Part shown: one piece after another, positions 1-5,834 of the stretch | How the letters are laid out: each line of letters begins with the position of its first letter | How positions within the stretch are numbered: the first letter of the stretch is position 1 | Source of the DNA: Candidatus Iainarchaeum sp. | GTDB lineage: Archaea > Micrarchaeota > Micrarchaeia > Anstonellales > Bilamarchaeaceae | NCBI GenBank assembly: GCA_028714395.1 | Contig: JAQTMJ010000031.1 | Location: 1 to 7,752, forward strand | Direction: 5' to 3' | Length of the DNA: 7,752 bases | Position numbers and translations under genes: made by a program | Notes under the pieces: generated by a model | Databases searched by the model: none | What the model saw: only the letters and a program-made list of their open reading frames with translations | What the model was told of the DNA's origin: nothing

Positions 1-726
1 ACTGGTGGATTCAGGATAAATGGTTCCATGAACATCCATGTAGACCCAGGTCCGGGGGCGCTGGTGCGCAGCCTGGACGCAGGGCAGAACCCCATGAGCC
101 TGGATGCGATAATTGTGACACACTTGCACATAGACCATTGCTCGGATGCGAATGTGCTTTCCGAGGCTATGAGCAGGTACACGCTGAAGAAAAACGGCAT
201 AATAATAGGGAGCAGAAATTCAATCGAAGGGGACCACAAAGGCGACCGGGCGTTCAGCACCTATCATCTTTCCAAAGTGAAGGAAGTTTATTCAGCCAAA
301 TGGGGTGAAAAGAAAATCTTCAGCAATGGAAAGGGCTCCTTTGAGATTGAGATACTCAAGGCGAAGCACGAGGAGGAAAGCTGCTTCGGATTCAAGCTGG
401 CCATGGACGGGCTTACCATCGGATACACGAGCGATACGGAATATTTCGACGGATTATATGGGCAGTACAAGGGCTGTGACTGGCTGATAACGAATACAAT
501 GAAGCCTAGAAAGGACGATTATAAAGGGCATTTCACGAGCGATGAGACCATAGAACTGCTCAAAATCGCGAAGCCCAAAATGGCTATTCTGACGCACATG
601 GGGATGAAAATGCTGGATGAAGGGCCTGAGAAGGAGGCCGCGAGAATCGAAAGGGAAAGCGGAGTGAGAACTATCGCGGCCAAGGACAAGATGGTGCTCA
701 AGCCGGGATTGGAAAAATATTTCTGA
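1..726 (+). CDS. metallo-beta-lactamase-fold hydrolase, 5' end missing
   Basis: This is a metal-dependent hydrolase of the metallo-beta-lactamase superfamily. The reading frame is open from base 1 and encodes TGGFRINGS before the first internal ATG at base 28. That ATG is followed by NIHVDPGPGALV, which is the early beta-strand region of this fold (strand, then Asp-Pro-Gly-Pro-Gly). The true start is therefore upstream of the window and the ATG at 28 is internal. The metal-binding signature THLHIDH (bases 118-138) supplies the HxHxDH ligands. A later GYTSDT (about base 422) carries the conserved bridging Asp, and LTHMGMKM near the C-terminus supplies the last conserved His. About 241 residues are visible, close to a complete domain. 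The stop is 6 nt from the end of the convergent gene at 733. Substrate cannot be read from the sequence; members of this fold hydrolyse phosphodiesters, thioesters, lactams and nucleic acids. Confidence 0.88.
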   Translation, partial: TGGFRINGSMNIHVDPGPGALVRSLDAGQNPMSLDAIIVTHLHIDHCSDANVLSEAMSRYTLKKNGIIIGSRNSIEGDHKGDRAFSTYHLSKVKEVYSAKWGEKKIFSNGKGSFEIEILKAKHEEESCFGFKLAMDGLTIGYTSDTEYFDGLYGQYKGCDWLITNTMKPRKDDYKGHFTSDETIELLKIAKPKMAILTHMGMKMLDEGPEKEAARIERESGVRTIAAKDKMVLKPGLEKYF

Positions 727-732
727 ATCGAA

Positions 733-1224
733 TTATAGCCATCGTTGTTTGCGCGGATACACATAAGCAAATGCAGTGACCAATACGAAAAGAATCGCAA
801 GTGAAAGCGGGCAAACCGGGCCTTTGACTGCAACGCTCGAATCCCCGGTTCCGACGTCCAGCTTCACTTCATAAACTACCGATTCGTTGAAGGAAAACAC
901 GTTCTTTGGAATCGAGTAGTTTTCTCCCGGAAGGCGGTAGGTGAAATACCCCACATCCGGGTAATAGCAGGGGTTGAATTTGTAGAACCATTCCTGGTTC
1001 GTGCACTTGCCATTCGAGCAGGTCATATTTATTTCGCGCTGGCCTATGGGGGAATCCGAAGCGTTTTCAAGCGCGCACACGAACATGAGTTCGGCCTGGC
1101 CTGTATAGGGCGCACCGGAACGGAAAAGATTCACGGTTATGCTGGGTTTCGGGGGAGAGGGGCCTGCATCTGCAAAAATCACGGCACCTGCTAGAATTAT
1201 TATGAGCAAAGCCAGTTTTTTCAT
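733..1224 (-). CDS. small exported, C-terminally anchored protein of unknown function
   Basis: I do not recognise a family. The 163-aa product starts with a clear signal peptide (MKK, then a hydrophobic run to about residue 17, with a plausible cut after FADA at residue 20). A Pro-rich stretch follows (residues 22-27) and then a domain of about 110 residues predicted to lie outside the cell. That domain has five cysteines (50, 69, 74, 86, 138) and four N-glycosylation sequons (N54, N66, N102, N113). A single membrane segment at about residues 139-156 is followed by a short basic tail, PRKQRWL. This is type I topology, as in many archaeal cell-surface proteins; note the stop-transfer charges at the very end. 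The ATG at 1224 has no Shine-Dalgarno motif. A TATA-like box lies about 25 nt upstream, which suggests a leaderless mRNA. The gene converges on the hydrolase to its left and diverges from endA. Confidence 0.75.
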   Translation of the reverse strand: MKKLALLIIILAGAVIFADAGPSPPKPSITVNLFRSGAPYTGQAELMFVCALENASDSPIGQREINMTCSNGKCTNQEWFYKFNPCYYPDVGYFTYRLPGENYSIPKNVFSFNESVVYEVKLDVGTGDSSVAVKGPVCPLSLAILFVLVTAFAYVYPRKQRWL

Positions 1225-1244
1225 AAAATGCTATCTGCTTTGAG

Positions 1245-1254
1245 ATTATAAAAG
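1245..1254 (-). promoter_or_regulatory. TATA-like box for the small exported protein gene
   Basis: The minus strand reads CTTTTATAAT here, centred about 25 nt upstream of the ATG at 1224. In archaea the transcript starts about 25 nt downstream of the TATA centre, so the mRNA would begin at or next to the ATG. This fits the lack of a ribosome-binding site. Confidence 0.5.
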
Positions 1255-1265
1255 TTTGCAAATAG

Positions 1266-1273
1266 ATTAATAT
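1266..1273 (+). promoter_or_regulatory. candidate TATA box for endA
   Basis: ATTAATAT is the best A/T-rich box upstream of endA on the plus strand. It would place the start of transcription near 1296 and leave a 5' leader of about 50 nt. That fits endA having a ribosome-binding motif, unlike its divergent neighbour. The box is weak and unproven. Confidence 0.3.
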
Positions 1274-1314
1274 CAGGTCCGGATTTTTTCAAATCGGGCC
1301 GGGTACTCAAAACG

Positions 1315-1336
1315 TTTCGCCCATAAAACGGCGAAA
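1315..1336 (+). promoter_or_regulatory. hairpin just upstream of the endA ribosome-binding site
   Basis: TTTCGCC (1315-1321) and GGCGAAA (1330-1336) form a perfect 7-bp stem around an 8-nt A-rich loop. The ribosome-binding motif GGTGA at 1339-1343 begins 2 nt after the stem, and the endA ATG follows at 1348. If the leader is transcribed, this stem could modulate access to the ribosome-binding site. The pairing is seen in the sequence; the function is inferred. Confidence 0.4.
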
Positions 1337-1347
1337 AAGGTGAAAAC

Positions 1348-2526
1348 ATGGGAATTACTCTTTATCTGGACAGGAAGAGCGGCAAAATCGCGGTGAAGGA
1401 GCCCCAGGATGTGAGCTCGCTCGCCAACGGATTCTACGGAAAAATGGAGAAAGGAATTGTTTACCTCCAGCCCGAGGAAGCAATGTACATGCTGGACATA
1501 AGGAACGCGAAATGCGTGGACGAGGCAGGGAACACGCACACATTCAACGACCTTGCGTCGCTTTTTCTGAAAAAGAAGAAGCTGCTTGCCCGCTATCTCA
1601 CGTTCAAGGACTGGCGGGACCGGGGTTTGATGGCCAGGCCAAGCAGCGAGGCTGAAGGAAATTACGGCAGAACGTCTGCGAAAAGATACAAAGGCGGGGA
1701 ATTCAAGATTGATTCATATGCGCTCCAGGGGGTTTTCTTCCTGGACGATTTGATAACCGTGATTGACGATGAGGCAAGCGGCAAGGAGCTTTACGAGAAA
1801 TACTGGATTGGGCAGTTCGGGACCTACAAGGCTGCGCATCGCGGAAAGATAGCAAAACTGGACATATACGAGACCATATACCTGCTCAAGCACGGGAACC
1901 TTTCGCTCAAGAACGCGAAGCTTGAGGATGTGTGGGCAGAGGCGGATGAGAGGATAAAGTATTTTGAGGATATGTATTCGGTTTACGAGGACTGGAGGAA
2001 AAAGGGGTATGTGCTAAAGACCGGCTTCAAGTTCGGGACTCATTTCAGGATTTATTTCCCAGGGGCTTCTCCTGTGCGCGAGAACGATGAGTGGATACAC
2101 TCCAAGCACGTGGTCCACGTGTTCTCTAGAAAGAGCAAGATGCTCATCTCCGAGTGGTCGCGCGCGATAAGGGTTGCCCATTCTGTGAAGAAGACGTTCA
2201 TACTTGCGATACCCGGGAAGAAACTGGATATAAAAGTAAATGCGAAAAGGCCGAGGCTGGATTTCTTGCTTTACCACAGGAAGAAAGGAGGAATTGAAAC
2301 TCCTAAAGACGGGCAGCCGCGCTTTCTCATGTACTCGCTTTCTGAGGATGAGTATATCGGAGGGGAAGAGCTGGCCGAGGCGCTCTTTGAATCCAAGCAC
2401 TATGGGCTTGAGGTCCTGCTCGCCATATCGGACAGGGAGAGCAGCATAACCTATTACGCGGTGAAGCGGATTGATTTGCCACAGAGTGACTATGAGCATT
2501 TCGAGATAGAGTGGATGCAACCCTGA
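1348..2526 (+). CDS. endA: tRNA-intron splicing endonuclease, three-unit (epsilon-2-like)
   Basis: EndA cuts both ends of introns in precursor tRNAs at bulge-helix-bulge motifs, leaving 2',3'-cyclic phosphate ends for the ligase. The catalytic unit is at about residues 145-290: YEKYWIGQFGTY, then a helical region, then YEDWRKKGYVLKTGFKFGTHFRIY. The expected catalytic triad is Tyr236 (RIY), His251 (WIHSKHVVHV) and Lys281 or Lys282 (HSVKKTFILAI). An N-terminal half-copy (GIVYLQPEEAMYML ... LTFKDWRDRGLMAR, about residues 35-97) resembles the helical N-domain of the catalytic unit. The C-terminal part (about 300-392, ending in YYAVKRIDLP) looks like a structural beta unit. The 392-aa length and three units match the epsilon-2 type reported from ARMAN archaea, in contrast to about 180 aa for homotetrameric and about 340 aa for homodimeric enzymes. 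The ATG has GGTGA at 1339-1343. An intron-containing tRNA lies directly downstream. Confidence 0.9.
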   Translation: MGITLYLDRKSGKIAVKEPQDVSSLANGFYGKMEKGIVYLQPEEAMYMLDIRNAKCVDEAGNTHTFNDLASLFLKKKKLLARYLTFKDWRDRGLMARPSSEAEGNYGRTSAKRYKGGEFKIDSYALQGVFFLDDLITVIDDEASGKELYEKYWIGQFGTYKAAHRGKIAKLDIYETIYLLKHGNLSLKNAKLEDVWAEADERIKYFEDMYSVYEDWRKKGYVLKTGFKFGTHFRIYFPGASPVRENDEWIHSKHVVHVFSRKSKMLISEWSRAIRVAHSVKKTFILAIPGKKLDIKVNAKRPRLDFLLYHRKKGGIETPKDGQPRFLMYSLSEDEYIGGEELAEALFESKHYGLEVLLAISDRESSITYYAVKRIDLPQSDYEHFEIEWMQP

Positions 2527-2534
2527 CAGCAAAC

Positions 2535-2544
2535 TATTAAAAAA
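2535..2544 (+). promoter_or_regulatory. TATA-like box for tRNA-Phe
   Basis: TATTAAAAAA lies 30-39 nt upstream of the tRNA 5' end, after the endA stop. Initiation about 25 nt downstream of the box centre would give a precursor with a leader of roughly 5-10 nt, to be trimmed by RNase P. The tRNA therefore probably has its own promoter and is not only read through from endA. Confidence 0.45.
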
Positions 2545-2573
2545 CGAGCCAGCATATTCTCTTTCTGTTCTCT

Positions 2574-2708
2574 GCCACGGTAGCTCAGTTGGGAGAGCAT
2601 TCGGCTGAAGAGGCCTTTTCTTGCAGACAAGAAAAGCCCTGGGAAAAGAAGGCGCGAGGCGCAATTCCCGAAACCGAAGGGTCGTCGGTTCAAATCCGGC
2701 TCGTGGCA
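2574..2708 (+). tRNA. tRNA-Phe(GAA), interrupted by a 62-nt intron
   Basis: All arms can be paired by eye. Acceptor GCCACGG (2574-2580) pairs with TCGTGGC (2701-2707), with a G-U at the last pair, and A2708 is the discriminator. The D-arm is GCTC...GAGC (2583-2598) with GG in the loop. The anticodon stem is TTCGG (2600-2604) with CCGAA (2674-2678). The T-arm is GTCGG-TTCAAAT-CCGGC (2684-2700). The loop C32 T33 G34 A35 A36 G37 A38 gives anticodon GAA (2607-2609), read as Phe. Removing the intron leaves a standard 73-nt tRNA. CCA is not encoded. The gene sits about 50 nt after endA, whose product is expected to process it. Confidence 0.93.
2611..2672 (+). other. intron of tRNA-Phe at position 37/38
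   Basis: The intron is 62 nt if cut at 37/38. Because both junctions carry A, a one-base shift (2612-2673) gives the same mature RNA. It forms two stem-loops. The first, 2611-2640, has nine uninterrupted pairs (2615-2623 with 2628-2636), one C-C mismatch and three closing pairs, around a CAGA loop. The second, 2641-2669, has GGGAA/TTCCC closing an inner GCGC-GAG-GCGC stem. The intron ends in CCGAA, the same five bases as the 3' strand of the anticodon stem. I could not draw a perfect canonical 4-bp helix between two 3-nt bulges; two of the four expected pairs fail, so this is probably a relaxed bulge-helix-bulge. Confidence 0.85.
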
Positions 2709-2713
2709 TTCGA

Positions 2714-2719
2714 TTTTTT
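2714..2719 (+). terminator. oligo-T terminator after tRNA-Phe
   Basis: A run of six T begins 5 nt after the tRNA discriminator base. Archaeal RNA polymerase terminates at oligo-T tracts on the non-template strand, so this is a likely tRNA 3' end. It lies before the start of the downstream gene, so read-through would be needed for co-transcription. Confidence 0.5.
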
Positions 2720-2743
2720 CATGGATTGGATGTGGTTGATTGA

Positions 2744-4333
2744 GTGAGCCATAATTTAGAGGTGCTGGAAAAGAGGTGGCAGGGCGTCTGCAGGACCCTC
2801 TTCGGAGGGGAAGCGTGCGGGCTCGAGGAATGCGGCAGCTGGCTCGAGGAGTTCATAGAGCCGATTTCTTACCATCATTCCAGCGTTTCCGGAAAGGAAG
2901 TCATAAGCGCTCCCATCGATTATTGCAAGGGGGCGCACTGGCAGAGCTTGGAGGAGGTAGATTTCGGCAGGAAATTCGCACCTCTTAACATAAACGAGAT
3001 AAAGGATATTGATTCTCTGCTCGGCGCAATTTCGGATAGGATGTACTACTCAGGGAACGTGGTTTTCGGCAAATCCAGCAACATCGAGAGGAGCTCGAAC
3101 CTGAACGACAGCCATTACATATACGGAGTCGGAAGGCACGGGAACTCCAAGTATATTGCGTACAGCACCATGGGGCGGGAAAACGAGGACTGCTTTGGAT
3201 GCAACGGCATTGAGGAATCGTCGTTTTGCGTGAAATGCAGCCGCGCGTTCCGTAACAAAAGGTGCTTCGAAGCGTGGATGTGCCAGAATTGCTCCGACAC
3301 ATACTACTCATCCGGACTCATGGGATGCTCGGAGTGCCTGTTCAGCTTCAACATGCAGAGCCGCAGGCATTGCATAGGCAACCTGGAGCTGGAGGTTTCA
3401 AAATACAAGATGATAAAGGAGAAGCTCAAAAATGAAATGCTGGAGAAGCTTTCAAAGGAAAAGAAGCTGCCTTCGCTCCTTGGAATCGCTTCTGCGGCCA
3501 AAGCGAAAAAACTTGCAATTACGGCAGAAAAGAAAGCCACGGATGATGCACTGGACAAAGGCAGGATAGAGCAGGCTTTTTTGGAAACCACTGGGATAAT
3601 TTTCGGAAAGCCCCTGGAGGGCGGCATAGATCGCTATTCCAAATGGCTGACAAGGCATACGCGACCCACCATCAGCGGGCATTCCGCTGCGAGCGGCAGG
3701 GAGCTCTTTATGCCGGACGCAGCAAACTACTCAAGGCTCCCGAAGGAAAGGCTGCTCAGCGACTCCGAGGCGCACGCGTTGGGCGCAAGTACACGAATGG
3801 GTGAAAAGGATGCTGAGGAACTGAATCTGGAGAATGCACATGAGAAAATAGCGGGTTTGGCTTTTTTCAACATCGAGTTTCTGGAAGGAAGTAACCACAA
3901 CAACATCCAATGCGCGGTCTGCGTGGATTCCAGCGATAATTACCGCAATTCCCTCATGCTGTACGTAAAGAATTCAGGATATAATTTCTGGCCCAGGGAC
4001 AGCGACCATATATTCGGATGCGATTCGCCTTTCAGCTCGCAGTTCTCGATAAACTGCTATTCCTGCACGAACCAGGTGCGCTGTTTCGAAATAGACTGCT
4101 GCGGCTACTGCTCAGATACCTATTTTTCGCATAATTGCGAGAACCTGCGCGACTCCATGTTCTGCTTCAACGTGAAGAACAGGAAGAACTGCATAGGGAA
4201 TTCCGAGCTTTCCTCTGCTGATTACGGCAGGATAAAGAAAGCGCTCGTGGAGCAGATGCATGACGAGCTTTCTTCCACAAAGGATTTGAAATATGACATT
4301 TACAATATCGCTTGCGCAGGGCGCCCCGGCTGA
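2744..4333 (+). CDS. duplicated cysteine-rich protein of unknown function
   Basis: The 529-aa product has two homologous halves. Half 1 (about residues 49-235) and half 2 (about 317-510) both run SG[KR]E..., then C[FG]xC clusters, then RCFE...C..CSDTY[YF]S, then F[SC]FN(M/V)xxRxxCIGNxEL...Y..IK. Half 1 has cysteines at 150, 153, 162, 165, 174, 180, 183, 195, 198 and 210. Half 2 has them at 390, 393, 426, 438, 441, 447, 452, 453, 456, 465, 474 and 483. Paired C-x2-C spacing suggests metal binding, but I cannot assign a metal or activity. The halves are joined by a charged, Ala/Lys-rich helical linker (about 222-285). From memory, proteins with repeats ending in a CIxN-xxY motif occur in CPR bacteria and small archaea without known function. 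No signal peptide is seen. An in-frame TGA directly precedes the GTG at 2744, so GTG is the earliest possible start. Confidence 0.8.
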   Translation: MSHNLEVLEKRWQGVCRTLFGGEACGLEECGSWLEEFIEPISYHHSSVSGKEVISAPIDYCKGAHWQSLEEVDFGRKFAPLNINEIKDIDSLLGAISDRMYYSGNVVFGKSSNIERSSNLNDSHYIYGVGRHGNSKYIAYSTMGRENEDCFGCNGIEESSFCVKCSRAFRNKRCFEAWMCQNCSDTYYSSGLMGCSECLFSFNMQSRRHCIGNLELEVSKYKMIKEKLKNEMLEKLSKEKKLPSLLGIASAAKAKKLAITAEKKATDDALDKGRIEQAFLETTGIIFGKPLEGGIDRYSKWLTRHTRPTISGHSAASGRELFMPDAANYSRLPKERLLSDSEAHALGASTRMGEKDAEELNLENAHEKIAGLAFFNIEFLEGSNHNNIQCAVCVDSSDNYRNSLMLYVKNSGYNFWPRDSDHIFGCDSPFSSQFSINCYSCTNQVRCFEIDCCGYCSDTYFSHNCENLRDSMFCFNVKNRKNCIGNSELSSADYGRIKKALVEQMHDELSSTKDLKYDIYNIACAGRPG

Positions 4334-4370
4334 GATATGCTCCGGGCAGACTGAATGGCTCTCGGCACAA

Positions 4371-4380
4371 CCTTTATTTA
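4371..4380 (+). promoter_or_regulatory. TATA-like box for the glutamine-synthetase-like gene
   Basis: CCTTTATTTA contains a TATA-like TTTATTTA about 37 nt upstream of the ATG. It predicts a transcript start near 4400 and a leader of about 10-15 nt carrying the AGGTGGT ribosome-binding motif at 4404-4410. Confidence 0.5.
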
Positions 4381-4385
4381 CCTTA

Positions 4386-4400
4386 TCTGGGTTAACCAGA
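4386..4400. promoter_or_regulatory. inverted repeat at the predicted transcript start (possible operator)
   Basis: TCTGG-GTTAA-CCAGA is a 5-bp inverted repeat with a 5-nt centre. It lies between the TATA-like box and the ribosome-binding motif, overlapping the predicted start of transcription of the glutamine-synthetase-like gene. That is where archaeal repressors commonly bind. It does not match the NrpR operator pattern (GGAA-N6-TTCC) I would expect for nitrogen control. Confidence 0.3.
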
Positions 4401-4413
4401 AGCAGGTGGTTCA

Positions 4414-5790
4414 ATGGCAACCGTTGAAGAAGTGCTCGAATTCATGAAAACAAGCGATGCAAAATGGGTGGATTTGCAGTTCGTTGGCATAGACGGCCAG
4501 CTCTATCACAAGAGCGTGCCTGCCAAGAGCGTGAATGATGAAACTTTCGCAGGCGGCTTTGAAACTGAATTGGGCGAGGTTTTTGGATTCACAGGCAAAT
4601 CGCTGGCGCTCCTGCCTGACCAGGATACCTACGCGAGGGTGCCCTGGGAAGCCAGCACCATGCGCGTGATTTCCAATGTTTACACCATGCCTGAGAAGGA
4701 GCGGTTTGCAAAGGACTCGCGCTATTCCATAGACAGGGTGAACATAAACGCGAAAGCCCTGGGCATAAGCGACGTGCAGCTGGGATGCGACGTTGAATTC
4801 TACATTTTTGACAACGTGACCCTGGAGAAGGTGGCCAATGACAGGGGCCCGAACTATCTGGTTGAGACACACGAGGGAAACTGGAATCCTTCCCCTTATT
4901 TCAACGCCAAGAACGGGGCCTACATAGGCCAGCCCCACGACACGCTTTACCCTGCGAGGACGCAGATTGCGGAACTAATGGACGAGACGTTCAGGTACGG
5001 GATTGACTCGCACAGCCACGGGAAGTCCGCTAATGGCCAGCAGAAGATGAAAATAAGGGAGTACAACGCGAAAATGGCCGCGGATGCGCTTATTACGCTG
5101 AAATACGTTGCAAAGAACACCGCCTTTGTGGCAAACAACATAGCTACATTCATGCCGCTCCCGATTGCGAGCGACAGGGGCAACTCGGCGAACATAACCC
5201 AGAGGCTCAAGAAAGGCTCGGCCAACCTCTTCTACGATGAGAAAGACGATTATGCGCAACTGAGCCAGACTGCATCCTATTACATCGGGGGGCTGCTGGA
5301 GCACGCAGAGGCGCTCTGCCTTTTCACCATGCCTACGACCAATTCATACAAAAAGATGCGGGCAGACCCCAGGTATGCGGTATGGGGCAAGACCAACCAA
5401 AACGCGCTTGTGCAGGTTTCAGGGGCATACAAGACCGAGGACAGGGTGATTTCCTACTGCGGGGCTGATTCCTCCATAAATCCCTATCTCGCATACACTG
5501 CGGTTGTGGCTGCGGGCTTGGATGGGATAAAGAACAAGACTGATGCCGGAAAGCCTGTGGATGAGAACTTTGCAGATATGGATTCCAAACGCGCAAAAGA
5601 GCTTAAAATCAAGCCGTTGCCCGGAAGCATAAGCGAGGCCATAGCCGCGCTGGACGGCGACAACAAGTTCCTGAAGGGCTTCCTGTCCCCTGAGTTGCTT
5701 GGCGAGTATCTGGAAATGAGGCTTTCGGAGCAGAAGGAGAATGAGAGAAGGCCCACTGCTTTCGAGATAGAGAAGTACTTCAACAGGTAG
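4414..5790 (+). CDS. glutamine synthetase-fold protein with degenerate active site
   Basis: Full length (458 aa) and collinear with type I glutamine synthetase. Fold landmarks kept are WVDLQFVGIDGQL (18-30), the EFYIF strand (128-132), AADALITLKYVAKNTA (222-237), ATFMPLP (244-250), YYIGGLLEHAEAL (289-301), PTTNSYKKM (307-315) and NPYLAYTAVVAAGLDGI (356-372). The active site is not kept. By eye, against the usual motifs, FDGSS is FTGKS (59-63), so the Asp is lost. HHEV...GQxE becomes SHGK...GQQK, so two metal-binding Glu become Gly203 and Lys211. GSGMHxH becomes GNSANIT, so the metal His is Asn260. The GYEAP flap is lost. SxxNRSAxIR becomes GKTNQNALVQ, so the Arg residues are lost. RxExRxPD becomes RVISYCGAD, losing Glu and Arg. 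Only Glu128, with Asp126 for the first Glu, remains. ATP-dependent ligation of ammonia to glutamate is therefore unlikely; a regulatory, scaffold or altered-substrate role is inferred. The ATG has AGGTGGT upstream. Confidence 0.85.
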   Translation: MATVEEVLEFMKTSDAKWVDLQFVGIDGQLYHKSVPAKSVNDETFAGGFETELGEVFGFTGKSLALLPDQDTYARVPWEASTMRVISNVYTMPEKERFAKDSRYSIDRVNINAKALGISDVQLGCDVEFYIFDNVTLEKVANDRGPNYLVETHEGNWNPSPYFNAKNGAYIGQPHDTLYPARTQIAELMDETFRYGIDSHSHGKSANGQQKMKIREYNAKMAADALITLKYVAKNTAFVANNIATFMPLPIASDRGNSANITQRLKKGSANLFYDEKDDYAQLSQTASYYIGGLLEHAEALCLFTMPTTNSYKKMRADPRYAVWGKTNQNALVQVSGAYKTEDRVISYCGADSSINPYLAYTAVVAAGLDGIKNKTDAGKPVDENFADMDSKRAKELKIKPLPGSISEAIAALDGDNKFLKGFLSPELLGEYLEMRLSEQKENERRPTAFEIEKYFNR

Positions 5791-5802
5791 TTTTTCTTTT
5801 TT
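5791..5802 (+). terminator. oligo-T terminator after the glutamine-synthetase-like gene
   Basis: TTTTTCTTTTTT follows the TAG stop directly. A further T-rich stretch extends to 5817. This is a typical archaeal intrinsic terminator of the oligo-T kind. Confidence 0.6.
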
Positions 5803-5834
5803 CAAAAATTTTCTTTTGGGGTGAAACCCTTAGA

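Noticed and set aside
28..30. ATG at 28 as the start of the hydrolase
   Set aside because: The frame is open upstream and encodes residues typical of the fold before this Met, so the gene begins outside the window.
519..833. A 104-codon minus-strand frame spanning two convergent genes
   Set aside because: It overlaps the conserved end of the hydrolase and the end of the small exported protein in another frame; no supporting motif.
2574..2708. tRNA-Phe locus as a broken tRNA or a mobile-element insertion
   Set aside because: Removing 62 nt at 37/38 restores all arms perfectly; the inserted piece is a structured intron, with no coding capacity or target-site repeat typical of an element beyond the 5-base duplication.
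2014..2709. A 231-codon open frame on the minus strand, across endA and tRNA-Phe
   Set aside because: It runs through the conserved catalytic part of EndA and through a tRNA gene; its translation has no recognisable motif, so it is an antisense shadow.
4411..4938. A 175-codon minus-strand open frame opposite the glutamine-synthetase-like gene
   Set aside because: It mirrors a clearly homologous gene and shows no domain or start signal of its own.
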